45,024 nucleotides of DNA from Clostridia bacterium (GTDB taxonomy: Bacteria > Bacillota > Clostridia > Christensenellales > Aristaeellaceae). The stretch spans positions 1-45,024 of the forward strand of contig JAFQIB010000063.1 in the NCBI GenBank assembly GCA_017397765.1, given 5' to 3'. This document shows, piece after piece, positions 33,422 through 42,612 of this stretch. The notes under the pieces are model-generated. The model was given only the letters and a program-made list of their open reading frames with translations. It did no database searches and was not told where the DNA came from. Position 1 is the stretch's first letter, and every line of letters starts with the position of its first letter. A program made the translations under genes and the position numbers.

Positions 33422-34385
33422 GCTTCTTCCCTCCCTTCCGCTTCATGTTCCTGGCGCGCTCGGCATGCATCCGCTCAATGGCAATCTGCTCGCCGGTCTT
33501 CTGAATGGCGATCTGCTTGCCTTTGCGCTCCTTGGTGATCAGCAGCAGAACGATCAGCGCCAGGCCCAGGCTCAGGGCGTATACCCACGCCATGGAGCTG
33601 GCAATGCCGTAACCGCCGCCGGGCTCGCCGCTGCGGAACATGCGGTCATTGATTGTCGCCATGACCTCATTCAGACCGGTTGTCGCCAGGAACACCAGCG
33701 TGTACACGCCGTTGATGAGGATCATCGGGCGCAGGGCCGGCAATGTGATCTTCCAGAAGGAGATCCAGCCGTTTGCACCGTCAATCATGGAGGCTTCGTA
33801 GAGGGTGCTGTCGATCTTCTGCAAACCGGTCATGTAGATGAGGATCGGCACACCGGAATACCACAGCACCAGGATTATCTGACTGAACAGGCTCGACAGC
33901 GGCCTCGCCAGCATGGGCGGGAGCATCGCTTCAACGATGCCGTTCACACCGTAGGATTCAATCAGCGGAACCGCCGTTGCGCCCTCGTTCACCAGGCGCT
34001 CCAGCACGGGGCCGGACACCACGATGATCGGCAGGAAGAACAGCGTGCGGAAGACGCCCTTGCCCTTCAGGGGCTGATTGAGCATCATGGCGATCACCAG
34101 CGAGAACACCAGGATCACCGCCAGACGCAAAACCGAGTCGGTAAAGAAATTTGTCAGCTGCTCGGTGAAAACCGTATCTTGCTGAAAAATGTAGCGGTAG
34201 TTTTCCCAGCCGACCCAGGTCATCTTCAGACCGGTGGCGGTGACCTTCACATCATGCCAGGAATACCATACGGACTGCACCAGCGGCACCAGAAAGAAGG
34301 TCACAAAGCCAACCAGCCAGGGAAGCAGGAACACATAGCCCTTCATTTCACGCCGGGTGACAAGGCCGATGCGGAGTTTTTTCAT
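33411..34385 (-). CDS. MalF-type carbohydrate ABC transporter permease
   Basis: 324 residues. Six membrane helices; first helix GYVFLLPWLVGFVTFFLVPLVQSVWYSW; EAA loop TLYEASMIDGANGWISFWKITLPALRP near residue 215. A charged C-terminal extension (KERKGKQIAIQKTGEQIAIERMHAERARNMKRKGGKKHGR in parts) follows the last helix and is unusual in length for a MalF protein; it carries two IAI repeats. The gene overlaps the DUF5696 gene by 4 nt (ATGA) and the MalG-type gene by 11 nt, so this trio is tightly coupled. The start is ATG 34385 after AAAGGAGG. Confidence 0.92.
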   Translation of the reverse strand: MKKLRIGLVTRREMKGYVFLLPWLVGFVTFFLVPLVQSVWYSWHDVKVTATGLKMTWVGWENYRYIFQQDTVFTEQLTNFFTDSVLRLAVILVFSLVIAMMLNQPLKGKGVFRTLFFLPIIVVSGPVLERLVNEGATAVPLIESYGVNGIVEAMLPPMLARPLSSLFSQIILVLWYSGVPILIYMTGLQKIDSTLYEASMIDGANGWISFWKITLPALRPMILINGVYTLVFLATTGLNEVMATINDRMFRSGEPGGGYGIASSMAWVYALSLGLALIVLLLITKERKGKQIAIQKTGEQIAIERMHAERARNMKRKGGKKHGR

Positions 34386-36529
34386 TGCGCATCGCCTCCT
34401 TTCACCAGGTAACCAAGGGCCGGTATGATCACGCCGTCAACGGGAATATCCGCCTTGCGGTAATTAATGTACACTTGCGTCCCATTTTCGTAGGACACCT
34501 TGACGACGTCTGTGACAATCTGCTCATGCTTTACCATGGCGCTTCCGCCGATGGACTCGTGCAGATCTTGCAGCTTCTCGTTGATTTCCGTCATCGTGGG
34601 CAGCAGCACATTCCACTTGGCAGAGAACACGTCCGAGGAATTGGTGTGAATCAGGGGCTGCACATCCTCGGCTGTCAGCAGCCAGGAGGGGTACGCGCCG
34701 TACTCCACCAGCTTGAGCAGCGCCTTTTGCTGGTTGCTCTCGAAGTTCAGCCAGGTAGAATAGTACGGAATCTGTCCGCTGAGCACCATGGGCAGGAAGG
34801 GCACCTCCGCTGACAGGAAGGAATAGCTGGTCGTGTCCAGCGGCATGTCGAGGAACACATCCGTCTGCGCCAGATAATCGCTCAGGGGATTCTGCAGCGC
34901 CAGCGCGGCGTCGGTATTGGCCAGCAGCGTCTGGTAGTCCGTCAGGGTTTCGCCACGGGAATGATTGCTGCCGCGGGAGTAGTAGGAGTACAGGGTATTG
35001 GGCAGCTTGACCACGGCCAGGCCGTCCACATGCTCGCCCCACTTATCCGCCATCGCCTTCATGATTTCTGCGGAGCGGCTGGGGGTGAGGTAATACAGGT
35101 TGGGGTAGAGTTCCTTGCCCGTCTGGTATTCTGCAATGGTCTGGCCGATGGTGCGTACCACGTCCACCCGCATGTTGTACATGCGATCAGGATTGGCCTG
35201 CACCGGGTCGATCTCCAGCATGAACTTGCCGCCGTTTTCCCGGACGGACCGGGCCAGGGCGATCAGGTCGTCCTCCTTGCCCAGCTTGCGCTCCAGCTCC
35301 ACGCTGCCGCTGCCCAGGGCCCAGGTCAGGCCGCCAGGCTGCCAGCCGCGGTAGATGACCAGCGGATCGTTGATGCCGCTTTCATCGCAGGCGGCAAGGA
35401 TCTCCTCCATCTGCTCCACGGAGGTCATGGGCTCGACGCTGTTCCACAGCAGGAATGCCGCGCTCTCCGCACCCAGGAAGTCCACGCGGGGACGATAGGC
35501 GGTGTCCGCCGTATTGAGCTGGCCGTTATCCAGCAGGGCCTTGCGGTAGCGCTGGGCCATGCCGGTGTAGCTGGCACTTTCGCCAGACAGGATGTAAAAC
35601 CGCACAGTCATGTCCCGCAGATAGGGCTTGCTTTCGCGGCTGTTGAGGCCCAGGGTGCGGGTGGTCTGGGCGATGTATTGTTCGCGCAGGGTGAAGTGCG
35701 CAGCTGCCCAGTTATAATCAGTGATGACGCCTGCGGGATACGCCATGATGTCGGCGGCTTCACTGCCATTCTCCACCACAGCGAGGTAGCCCAGCTGATC
35801 GTCGGTGTAGGCCATGCCGTATACCGGCAGGGTGATCTGCTCGGCGGGGCGGTTCAGCTCGGTCATGACCGACTTATCCACGCCGATGTTCGTACCGTAG
35901 ATGCGTTTGGAAAAGGGGGTACTGCCCACGCCTTCCCCATTGGAGAAGTTGATGAGCGCACCCGCCGCCTCCGGCACCAGCATGTAGCCGGCCTTCTCGT
36001 CCAACTCGGTCGCGCCAAAGCAGGGCAGCAGGTACACGCCGCACACGCGGGTATCGGTGAAAGTTTCTACGCCGTCCTTGCCAACGCCCTTTGAGACCGG
36101 ATATTCCTCCAGGCCGTCCTTGGGCATGGTGATAGCGATGGAATCCGCCTCCAGGCGAATTTGAAGCTTGATCTTCACGCCCAGGGCGGTGAAGTCTACC
36201 AGGGCGTCCGCGCCGTCCTCCAGCATGGTCAGATCAATGGCGACCTGATTGCCCATCAGGGACTGCTGCTTGGTGATGACGGACTGACCATCCACCACAT
36301 CCAGCACCAGAGGAGATGCCACGAAGGCTTTCCAGCCGGTGAGCTTTCCGGAAGCAGGCTCGATGCTGCTGGCGAAGGACTTGCCACTGGCCTTGTCGGT
36401 CACGGTCATGTAGAGGTTGGTATCGTCAATGGTGAGGAGGAGATCGTCGTTCTCCACCGTATGGGTATCCGCCAGCGCGATCACGGGCAGGAGCAGAGCA
36501 AGGAGGAGAATCAGCAATTTACACTTCAT
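34382..36529 (-). CDS. Secreted DUF5696-like protein of an ABC importer operon, function unknown
   Basis: 715 residues with signal peptide MKCKLLILLLALLLPVIALA. The first ~330 residues are beta-rich (DDLLLTIDDTNLYMTVTDKASGKSF; FYILSGESASYTGMAQRYRKALL). The second half has the alternating pattern of a barrel: DPLVIYRGWQPGGLTWALG near residue 395, KFMLEIDPVQANPDR near 440, VDGLAVVKLPNTLYSYYSRG near 510. This looks like a glycoside-hydrolase-like beta-sandwich plus TIM barrel, but I cannot name catalytic residues. Proteins like this (DUF5696, from memory) recur beside sugar ABC importers and Yip1 proteins. It overlaps its neighbours by 11 and 4 nt, so it belongs to the transport module. An exported hydrolase or oligosaccharide presenter are both possible. 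Confidence 0.7.
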   Translation of the reverse strand: MKCKLLILLLALLLPVIALADTHTVENDDLLLTIDDTNLYMTVTDKASGKSFASSIEPASGKLTGWKAFVASPLVLDVVDGQSVITKQQSLMGNQVAIDLTMLEDGADALVDFTALGVKIKLQIRLEADSIAITMPKDGLEEYPVSKGVGKDGVETFTDTRVCGVYLLPCFGATELDEKAGYMLVPEAAGALINFSNGEGVGSTPFSKRIYGTNIGVDKSVMTELNRPAEQITLPVYGMAYTDDQLGYLAVVENGSEAADIMAYPAGVITDYNWAAAHFTLREQYIAQTTRTLGLNSRESKPYLRDMTVRFYILSGESASYTGMAQRYRKALLDNGQLNTADTAYRPRVDFLGAESAAFLLWNSVEPMTSVEQMEEILAACDESGINDPLVIYRGWQPGGLTWALGSGSVELERKLGKEDDLIALARSVRENGGKFMLEIDPVQANPDRMYNMRVDVVRTIGQTIAEYQTGKELYPNLYYLTPSRSAEIMKAMADKWGEHVDGLAVVKLPNTLYSYYSRGSNHSRGETLTDYQTLLANTDAALALQNPLSDYLAQTDVFLDMPLDTTSYSFLSAEVPFLPMVLSGQIPYYSTWLNFESNQQKALLKLVEYGAYPSWLLTAEDVQPLIHTNSSDVFSAKWNVLLPTMTEINEKLQDLHESIGGSAMVKHEQIVTDVVKVSYENGTQVYINYRKADIPVDGVIIPALGYLVKGGDAQ

Positions 36530-38540
36530 TGTAGAATCGCGCCTCCTTCCATACGGCAGTGATGAACTCCCACAGCTGGGCCACCAGCGCTGCCGCGATG
36601 ACCATGGCGATGATGATCATCAGCATGGTGAACAGCGTTAGCAGCAGGGCCACGAAGGTTTCCGTGAAATTGTAGTTCTGCAGCGACTTGACCATCATGA
36701 CCACCAGCATCAGGCACAATCCGATGGTGACCACATCCAACAGGGTGATGATGAACGCCTCGTTGAACGTCAGCACGAAAGACAGCGCGAAGGTGATGGG
36801 CTTGATCATCACATACGGGCCCAGCGCATAGGCGAAGGAGCAGTACATCTGCTTGAAGGTGCCCTCGCCGTCGCGGATGGAGCAGATCAGGTTGCAGGCG
36901 ATCAGGAACAGCGCAATGCCGCCGATGAGCATTACCAGATCCATGCCCACATCAAACTGTCCGTCGGGGATGGTCTTGAACAGGAAGCCGCAGTAGTACT
37001 TGTTGACGATAAAGATGAGGATCGCCGCGATATAAAGGATCGTGGCCGACAGTACGCTGACCTTGCCCTCATGCTTCACGCCGTAGAAGGCGTCCGCCGG
37101 GTTTCGCGGGAAGTAGGTGACAAATTTCAGTTCCCGCAGCAGCTTTACATCGAAGAAGGCATGCACCTTATTGCAGAAGCGCTGTACGGGTTTGACACGG
37201 GTCTTGAGCGTCTTCCAGAGCTTGCCCAGGAGCCACAGTGCGAACAATCCGCCGATCATCCACATGATGCCGCCCTGGAGGATCACATTGCGAACCTCCC
37301 AGTAGGAATCGGAGTAACCCTCCTTGTCGCCGCCGCGGCGGGAGGCCTGCAGGGCTTCCTCGTACATTTCCAGCTTGTAGTAGGCGCGGCCCAGACCCAT
37401 GTGGGCGTAGTCAAACATGGAGTTGAGCTCCAGCACCTGCTCCCAGGGCTCGCGACTCTCGGCGTAGCGGCCCTCCTGATACAGGGCCAGGCCCCTGTGC
37501 ACCAGGTTGGCGTAGTCCGTCACGGCGAAGCGCTGCACCAGCGCCTTGTCGCGGTCAAGGACGTAAAGGTTGCCGTAGCGGTCCACATCGATGGCCACGG
37601 TGTTGACGAACAGGCCTGTGCGGGTACGATCCTGATCCTGGCCTCCGAAGTAGAACAGACAGCGGCCATCCCGGGTGTACTCCATGATGTAGCCCAGCTC
37701 GTTGATGACGAAGATGTTCTCCTGCGTGCCCACTGCCACGTCGATGGTGTTGTCATGGCCCCAGCCGGTAGGTTCCATGATGTTCAGGCCGGACATGTTC
37801 AGCCGCTTCACGCCGCGCACGCCGGTGGTCACGGTGTAGAGCAGGCCGCGCTCGTCCATATCCACGCTTGTGGGGGTGGCCGGAATGACCCGTTTGAGCT
37901 TGGCCAGCTGTTCCTCGGTATAGGTGAGGCGCTTGAGCATCTCGCCCAGGCTGAGGTTGGTATCGTTCGCGCCGAAGTAGCCCAGGAAGGTGCCGTCCGC
38001 CGCGAACTGGGCAATGCCGTTGGTGTTGCCCTTGGAGATGACATACAGGCTGCCGGCGGCATCCACAGCGATCTTCAGCGGCTCAAACTTGGCTTTCACG
38101 CCATACAGGGGCGTGCCGGGGTGCTCCAGGGTGAAGACCGTTTCGCCGGTTGCGACATCATACACCACCACCTGCTGGAGCTTCAAGTCCGCCACGTAGA
38201 GCTTTCCATCCCGGACGTAGATGCCGCCGGGCTGCTTGAGATCATCCTTGCCGAAGGTGCGGATCCACTCGCCGTCCAGCGTACACATGAGCACGCGCTT
38301 GTTGCCCTCGTCGGAGATGAAGAGGTGATCCTCATCATCCACGAACACATCCGCCGGACGTTTGAGCGCTTTGCCGTCGAATTCGGAGTAGGTGCCCTCG
38401 GGCAGATAACCGGCGGGAGAATGGGCCTGCTCGCCGGAGTATATCTCCGTTAGGGTGTAGTAGGGCGCTTCATCCGCCCAGGCAGTCAGGGGCAGAAGCG
38501 CCAGACAAAGCAGGAATACCAGAATGCGTTTGATGCGCAT
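36519..38540 (-). CDS. NHL-propeller / TPR / Yip1-type membrane protein
   Basis: 673 residues. Signal peptide or anchor MRIKRILVFLLCLALLPLTAWA, then NHL-type propeller repeats at about residues 55-350 (LKRPADVFVDDEDHLFISDEGNKRVLMC; PGGIYVRDGKLYVADLKLQQVVVYD; VNTVAIDVDRYGNLYVLDRDKALVQRF, quoted in parts). A TPR-like helical pair lies near residues 355-410 (LVHRGLALYQEGRYAESREPWEQVLEL). A first clear membrane helix is near 425-445 and a Yip1-like block of five helices covers about 500-660. The propeller and TPR would be outside the cell membrane, the Yip1 part inside it. It overlaps the DUF5696 gene by 11 nt and follows a MalF-type permease by 17 nt. A sensing or docking role for the importer is inferred; nothing shows an enzymatic activity. 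Confidence 0.75.
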   Translation of the reverse strand: MRIKRILVFLLCLALLPLTAWADEAPYYTLTEIYSGEQAHSPAGYLPEGTYSEFDGKALKRPADVFVDDEDHLFISDEGNKRVLMCTLDGEWIRTFGKDDLKQPGGIYVRDGKLYVADLKLQQVVVYDVATGETVFTLEHPGTPLYGVKAKFEPLKIAVDAAGSLYVISKGNTNGIAQFAADGTFLGYFGANDTNLSLGEMLKRLTYTEEQLAKLKRVIPATPTSVDMDERGLLYTVTTGVRGVKRLNMSGLNIMEPTGWGHDNTIDVAVGTQENIFVINELGYIMEYTRDGRCLFYFGGQDQDRTRTGLFVNTVAIDVDRYGNLYVLDRDKALVQRFAVTDYANLVHRGLALYQEGRYAESREPWEQVLELNSMFDYAHMGLGRAYYKLEMYEEALQASRRGGDKEGYSDSYWEVRNVILQGGIMWMIGGLFALWLLGKLWKTLKTRVKPVQRFCNKVHAFFDVKLLRELKFVTYFPRNPADAFYGVKHEGKVSVLSATILYIAAILIFIVNKYYCGFLFKTIPDGQFDVGMDLVMLIGGIALFLIACNLICSIRDGEGTFKQMYCSFAYALGPYVMIKPITFALSFVLTFNEAFIITLLDVVTIGLCLMLVVMMVKSLQNYNFTETFVALLLTLFTMLMIIIAMVIAAALVAQLWEFITAVWKEARFYNEV

Positions 38541-38557
38541 GGCGTTCTCCCCTTTCT

Positions 38558-39463
38558 TTAGTCTTCCTTGAACATCTTGCCGCTCCAGCGGGTAATGGTG
38601 TAAATCAGCACCAACAACACCACGGAAGCTGCGGATGCATAGCCCATCTCATAGCGGATGAAGCCGTAGTCCTCGATCAGGTTGACGATCAGCTGGCCTG
38701 CGTACTGGGGCGTGGGGTTCGCGCCGGAGAGGCTCACGCCGATGTGGCCCACCTGGAAGGTGTTGACCACCGCCATCACCAGGCCGAAGAGCATCTGAGG
38801 CTTCATCATCGGGATGGTGATATAGAAGACCTCCTGGAAGCGATTGCGCAGGCCGTCGATCTCCGCAGCCTCGTAGACGCTTTCGTCGATGTTCATCATG
38901 CCTGCCAGCATCGCCAGGAAGCCTACGCCCATGGAGGACCACAGGGCCACGATGATCATCACCGGCATCAGGTAGGCGGTGGACTGAAGGAACTGGATGG
39001 GCTCGGAGATCCAGCCCAGGTTCAGCAGCACCGCGTTGAGGTAACCGCGCTCGTCACCGGAGAAGATGATGCGCCAGACGACATTCATCGCCACGCCGGA
39101 GGTCATCGAGGGGCTATAAATCAGCAGCGCCAGCACTGTACGCGGGCCCTTGGTGATCTGGCTGAGGCACCAGGCCAGGAAGAAGCTCAGCAGGTATCCG
39201 CCGGGGCCCACGATGATCGCAAAGAGGATCGTGTTGGGCAGGACGTACTGCATGAAGATCGCGTCGCGGGTTAGGAGGTTGACGTAGTTCATGAAGCCCA
39301 CGAAATCCGGCACCTGGATGGTGTTGAAGTTCGTGAAGGAGAGCCCGATGGCGATCACCACCGGCACGATGATGAACAGCGTGAACAGAATGATGTAGGG
39401 AGCGAGGAATGCCCATGCGATGTGTTGATCCTTGGGGCCACGCATTTTGACAGCCTTGGTCAT
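38558..39463 (-). CDS. MalF-type carbohydrate ABC transporter permease
   Basis: 301 residues. Six helices; first helix [30 protein letters not shown] loop [27 protein letters not shown] near residue 205. The start is ATG 39463, which overlaps the upstream stop by 4 nt (ATGA) and has AAGGAG at a normal distance; a GTG 9 nt upstream abuts that site and is rejected. It follows the large solute-binding protein gene and precedes the NHL/Yip1 gene. No MalG partner lies next to it, so it probably uses one of the two MalG-type proteins further down the operon. Confidence 0.92.
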   Translation of the reverse strand: MTKAVKMRGPKDQHIAWAFLAPYIILFTLFIIVPVVIAIGLSFTNFNTIQVPDFVGFMNYVNLLTRDAIFMQYVLPNTILFAIIVGPGGYLLSFFLAWCLSQITKGPRTVLALLIYSPSMTSGVAMNVVWRIIFSGDERGYLNAVLLNLGWISEPIQFLQSTAYLMPVMIIVALWSSMGVGFLAMLAGMMNIDESVYEAAEIDGLRNRFQEVFYITIPMMKPQMLFGLVMAVVNTFQVGHIGVSLSGANPTPQYAGQLIVNLIEDYGFIRYEMGYASAASVVLLVLIYTITRWSGKMFKED

Positions 39464-42297
39464 TCCAGCCACTCCTTTACTGTATTGATGTCCGGCACGA
39501 TGAAGGGCGCGGTCAGCTGACCGTCCTTCAGGCGGCCGAATTCCTCCAGCTTGCGTTCCAGCTCGCGGTCAATGCGCTTGATCGCTTCATCCAGTGCCGC
39601 GCGGAGGTTTTGCCCCTCCAGGCACACGGCGTTTACGGCATTGGACAGCTCGCGCTCCACCATGTAGGAACCGGGGTTGCGGGGCGTTTCGTAGATCCAG
39701 TTCATCTGCTCGGCAATGATCTGCTTGTGCTCCGTGGGCCAGGGTGCGTTCATGTAGGCAGCCATGTTGGCGCTGTTCCACATATACTCATTGCCCAGGG
39801 TGGACTGAAGGTTGAAGGCGAATTCCGTCTGGATCTCCTCGCTCATCCACCAGGAGAGGAACTGCCAGGATTCCTCCGGCATGTTGGTGTTGTCGAAGAT
39901 GAAACAGCTCTGCTCTGCGCCGCTTGTCCAGCGCTGGACTTCGCCATTTTCGTCCGTCATGCCGGGGTAAAGGGCAATGCTCCACTTGTCCGCCAGTTCG
40001 GGGGCGGCATTCATCACCAGGTTGTACATGGCGTAATTGGAGGTGCCGATGGGCAGCGTGCCGTCGCGGAAGCTCTGGTAGAAGCTGTTGACCTCAAAAT
40101 CCATGTCGTAGATGACGAAGGAATCCGTCATGACCTTGAGGGCCTCGATGGCTTCCTCGGTGTCCAGCTGGACGTGAAGGTCGCCGTCCTCATAGAGCAC
40201 CGCCCCGTTCTGGTACAGGAAGGGCGTGGTGATGGAGAAGGCTTTGTAGCCCACCGCGTTCGCTACGAAGTTGTTGTAGTTCAGGCCGAAACGATGCAGC
40301 GTGGGCAGCATCTGCAGCACTTCCTCGTAAGAATTGGGCACTTCCAGCCCGATGGATTCCAGAATGTCCTCGCGATAGAACAGCACATAGAAGTTGAAGG
40401 TTTCCGGCAGGGCATACATGCCGTCGTCGCACACAGCGGGCATCAGGAGGCCTGTGGGGAACCACTTGCCCACCGTGCCGAAGTCCTCGTATTCGCGCAG
40501 GTTCTTCAGCGCGCCGCGGACGGCCAGGTCATACACGCGGGTGGTGGATACGCCCAGTGCCACATCCGGCGCAGCGCCGGAGGCATTGGCCAGGATCAGC
40601 TTGCTCTCGTCCGGCATGATGGAGAACTCCACCTCGATGCCAGTCCGGGGCGTGAAGGTGGTATCCGCCATGCGCTGGAGGATTTCCAGGTACTGCCGGG
40701 GGCGGTTGACCCACACCTGCAGTTTGCTCTCGTCCGCATTATCCGCCACATAGCTTTCATCGGTGAAGGAAGCAACGAAGCGACCGGCGGTATCCGCTGC
40801 CTGCTCCAGAAGGTTGGGTTCCTTGGGCAGCATTTCTTCATCTGTATAGAGGTAGATCGCATCCAGGCCCACCGGGCTGGTGGAGAGGTTCTCCACCGTG
40901 CTGACCAGGAAGCCACGAGCGGAAGACGATCCCTGGGAGAAAAGCGCCAGCTTCTTGGGCAGGTTATCCGGCTCTTTGGCCAGCTGTTCCAAGGCCTGGA
41001 TCGCCATGTCCAGGCTGGACAGCGCACCAACGCGGCCTTCTGTGTGGGCAATCCAGCCCAGTTCGGCACGGATAGCCTTCAGTTCGCTGATCCAGCGGCT
41101 CAGGTCATCCGCGATGTGGAAGTCAAAGTCCTCCAGGGCAAAGTCGCGGAAGAAATCCGTGTTCCCGCCGGTGATCTTGGTGATCTGCAGGGACAGGTCG
41201 GCAATTTCGTCAGAGATGGTCTGCAGCAGCTGCAGTGAGGGCCGGAGGGGATCCACGCTGGTCAGCAGGGTCAGGGTATGCTCGCCCTCCGTCAGGTACA
41301 TATACGCGGGATTGCCCTCCGCGTCCATGATGGTCTGATTCTCGAATTGCAGCGTGTAGCTGAATTCTGCATTCTCAAAGGCAGGGCCGGGGATCACGCC
41401 ATCGATCAGCACCGTGCGGTATACCGGGAAGTTTGCCAGCTCGCTCTGCCGCAGCCGTAGCGCCATGGCATAATTGCCAGATTGCTCCACGGTGAAGGTG
41501 TAGGTCAGCACATCGCCGGGATATTTATAGGAAGTATCTTCAATATGATTGATGACTTTCTTATTGCTGGAGTAGGGGGTCAGGCGCATGTCATAGTCCG
41601 CCAGGGGCCGGATGTTGGGGTTATTGCGCACCGGCACCTGCTCAGCCTGGAGGGTGATGAGGGCACTGCCTTGAGGTTCCCCCTGCGCCGTATTCAGCAT
41701 GGGGATTTCGCCCTCCAGCGTCATACTGTACAGCTTGAAGGGACCCTCGCGGCAGATGATCGTGATTTCATGCTCGCCCGCTGTCAGGTACAGGCCCATG
41801 CCTTTTGAGTACATGCCTGCCTTTCCCATCAATCGGCAGGAAGTTGTTTCATAGGATTTCACCGGCATGGAGACAACCTCGTTGCCGTAGCGATCCTTGC
41901 TGAATGTGCCGCTTTGCGTCCACAGACTGTCAAGGGTCAGGGTGCTGCACTCCGCATAGGGCAGCTCGCCGTCCACCATCAGGGTGAAGCCGTTGTCCAG
42001 GATGTTGTTGCCGGTCATGGCGTAGGTCAACACGGGGTAACCGAAGGTATCCTGATGCACAGACACTGTGAAGGTCAGCTGTTCGCCCTCAGCCAGCAGG
42101 GCGCCTTCTTTTGCTTCATAGAGCTTCATACTTTCCGTAACGATCATCGGATCAGCCATGGAAGCAAGATACGCAGTATAATCATTCTTTTCGGAGCGTT
42201 CCAGATAAAGCTGCGTCAGGCCTTCACCCACCGCATGCAGCGGCAGAATCAGAAGTAGCACACAGAGGCAACTCCAGATTTTCAGCATACGCTTCAC
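39460..42297 (-). CDS. Large solute-binding protein fused to N-terminal beta-sandwich domains
   Basis: 945 residues. Signal peptide [24 protein letters not shown]. Two beta-sandwich segments precede the binding protein: about residues 25-210 ([45 protein letters not shown]) and 213-355 ([51 protein letters not shown]), resembling galactose-binding-like modules. A helical linker follows to about 510. The family 1 solute-binding domain fills about 520-900 ([67 protein letters not shown]). It is about twice the usual length. The start is GTG 42297 with GGGGGG 6 nt upstream; ATG 42288 is the alternative. First gene of the operon. Confidence 0.85.
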   Translation of the reverse strand: MKRMLKIWSCLCVLLLILPLHAVGEGLTQLYLERSEKNDYTAYLASMADPMIVTESMKLYEAKEGALLAEGEQLTFTVSVHQDTFGYPVLTYAMTGNNILDNGFTLMVDGELPYAECSTLTLDSLWTQSGTFSKDRYGNEVVSMPVKSYETTSCRLMGKAGMYSKGMGLYLTAGEHEITIICREGPFKLYSMTLEGEIPMLNTAQGEPQGSALITLQAEQVPVRNNPNIRPLADYDMRLTPYSSNKKVINHIEDTSYKYPGDVLTYTFTVEQSGNYAMALRLRQSELANFPVYRTVLIDGVIPGPAFENAEFSYTLQFENQTIMDAEGNPAYMYLTEGEHTLTLLTSVDPLRPSLQLLQTISDEIADLSLQITKITGGNTDFFRDFALEDFDFHIADDLSRWISELKAIRAELGWIAHTEGRVGALSSLDMAIQALEQLAKEPDNLPKKLALFSQGSSSARGFLVSTVENLSTSPVGLDAIYLYTDEEMLPKEPNLLEQAADTAGRFVASFTDESYVADNADESKLQVWVNRPRQYLEILQRMADTTFTPRTGIEVEFSIMPDESKLILANASGAAPDVALGVSTTRVYDLAVRGALKNLREYEDFGTVGKWFPTGLLMPAVCDDGMYALPETFNFYVLFYREDILESIGLEVPNSYEEVLQMLPTLHRFGLNYNNFVANAVGYKAFSITTPFLYQNGAVLYEDGDLHVQLDTEEAIEALKVMTDSFVIYDMDFEVNSFYQSFRDGTLPIGTSNYAMYNLVMNAAPELADKWSIALYPGMTDENGEVQRWTSGAEQSCFIFDNTNMPEESWQFLSWWMSEEIQTEFAFNLQSTLGNEYMWNSANMAAYMNAPWPTEHKQIIAEQMNWIYETPRNPGSYMVERELSNAVNAVCLEGQNLRAALDEAIKRIDRELERKLEEFGRLKDGQLTAPFIVPDINTVKEWLE

Positions 42298-42347
42298 AAC
42301 GATCCCCCCACATTCCAGCTGCATTTCGTTTGTTTCGGTATATCTGG

Positions 42348-42376
42348 ATTTTATCATAGACATTTCGACTTTGCAA
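42348..42376 (-). promoter_or_regulatory. Candidate promoter of the large carbohydrate operon
   Basis: Read on the minus strand: TTGCAA (42376-42371), 17-nt spacer, TAAAAT (42353-42348) with extended -10 TG two bases before it. Transcription would start near 42341, giving a leader of about 44 nt to GTG 42297. Confidence 0.7.
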
Positions 42377-42451
42377 TAGTTCTCGCAGAAAATATGTAAA
42401 TTTTGGCCTCGTTTTTTCCCTTTATTACAAATTTTTTCGTATTTAACTTGC

Positions 42452-42467
42452 ATGCAAACGTTTTCAA
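42452..42467. promoter_or_regulatory. CcpA-type cre box (or LacI-family operator)
   Basis: ATGCAAACGTTTTCAA matches the cre consensus WTGNNARCGNWWWCAW at every position. Its centre is about 118 bp upstream of the predicted transcription start, a position more usual for activation or looping than for promoter blocking. A dedicated LacI-family repressor could use the same sequence. Confidence 0.65.
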
Positions 42468-42546
42468 AGGGTGAAAATCTGAAATAGTCAAACCAATTTA
42501 GCCGTCTGATTATTCATTTTCGTTTTTTTGGAACATTCCGAATCAC

Positions 42547-42612
42547 TGATCAACATCCACTTGCGTTGTCATTGTCACAACGAATGTCAATGCTCACTTC
42601 GTCAGTTGATCA
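42547..42612. repeat. 8-bp inverted repeat at the end of the relaxase gene
   Basis: TGATCAAC (42547-42554) and GTTGATCA (42605-42612), the latter covering the relaxase stop codon. The 50 nt between contain a further CATTG/CAATG dyad. It could be a weak terminator or an element end; no matching copy is seen elsewhere in the window. Confidence 0.3.

Larger units (their letters stand above)
42298..42609. other. 312-bp regulatory region between operon and mobile element
   Basis: AT-rich compared with its surroundings. It contains the promoter 42348-42376, the cre-like site 42452-42467 and an 8-bp inverted repeat (42547-42612) that ends in the relaxase stop codon. No terminator with a T tract is seen for the relaxase gene, so read-through toward the sugar operon is possible. 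Confidence 0.55.
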
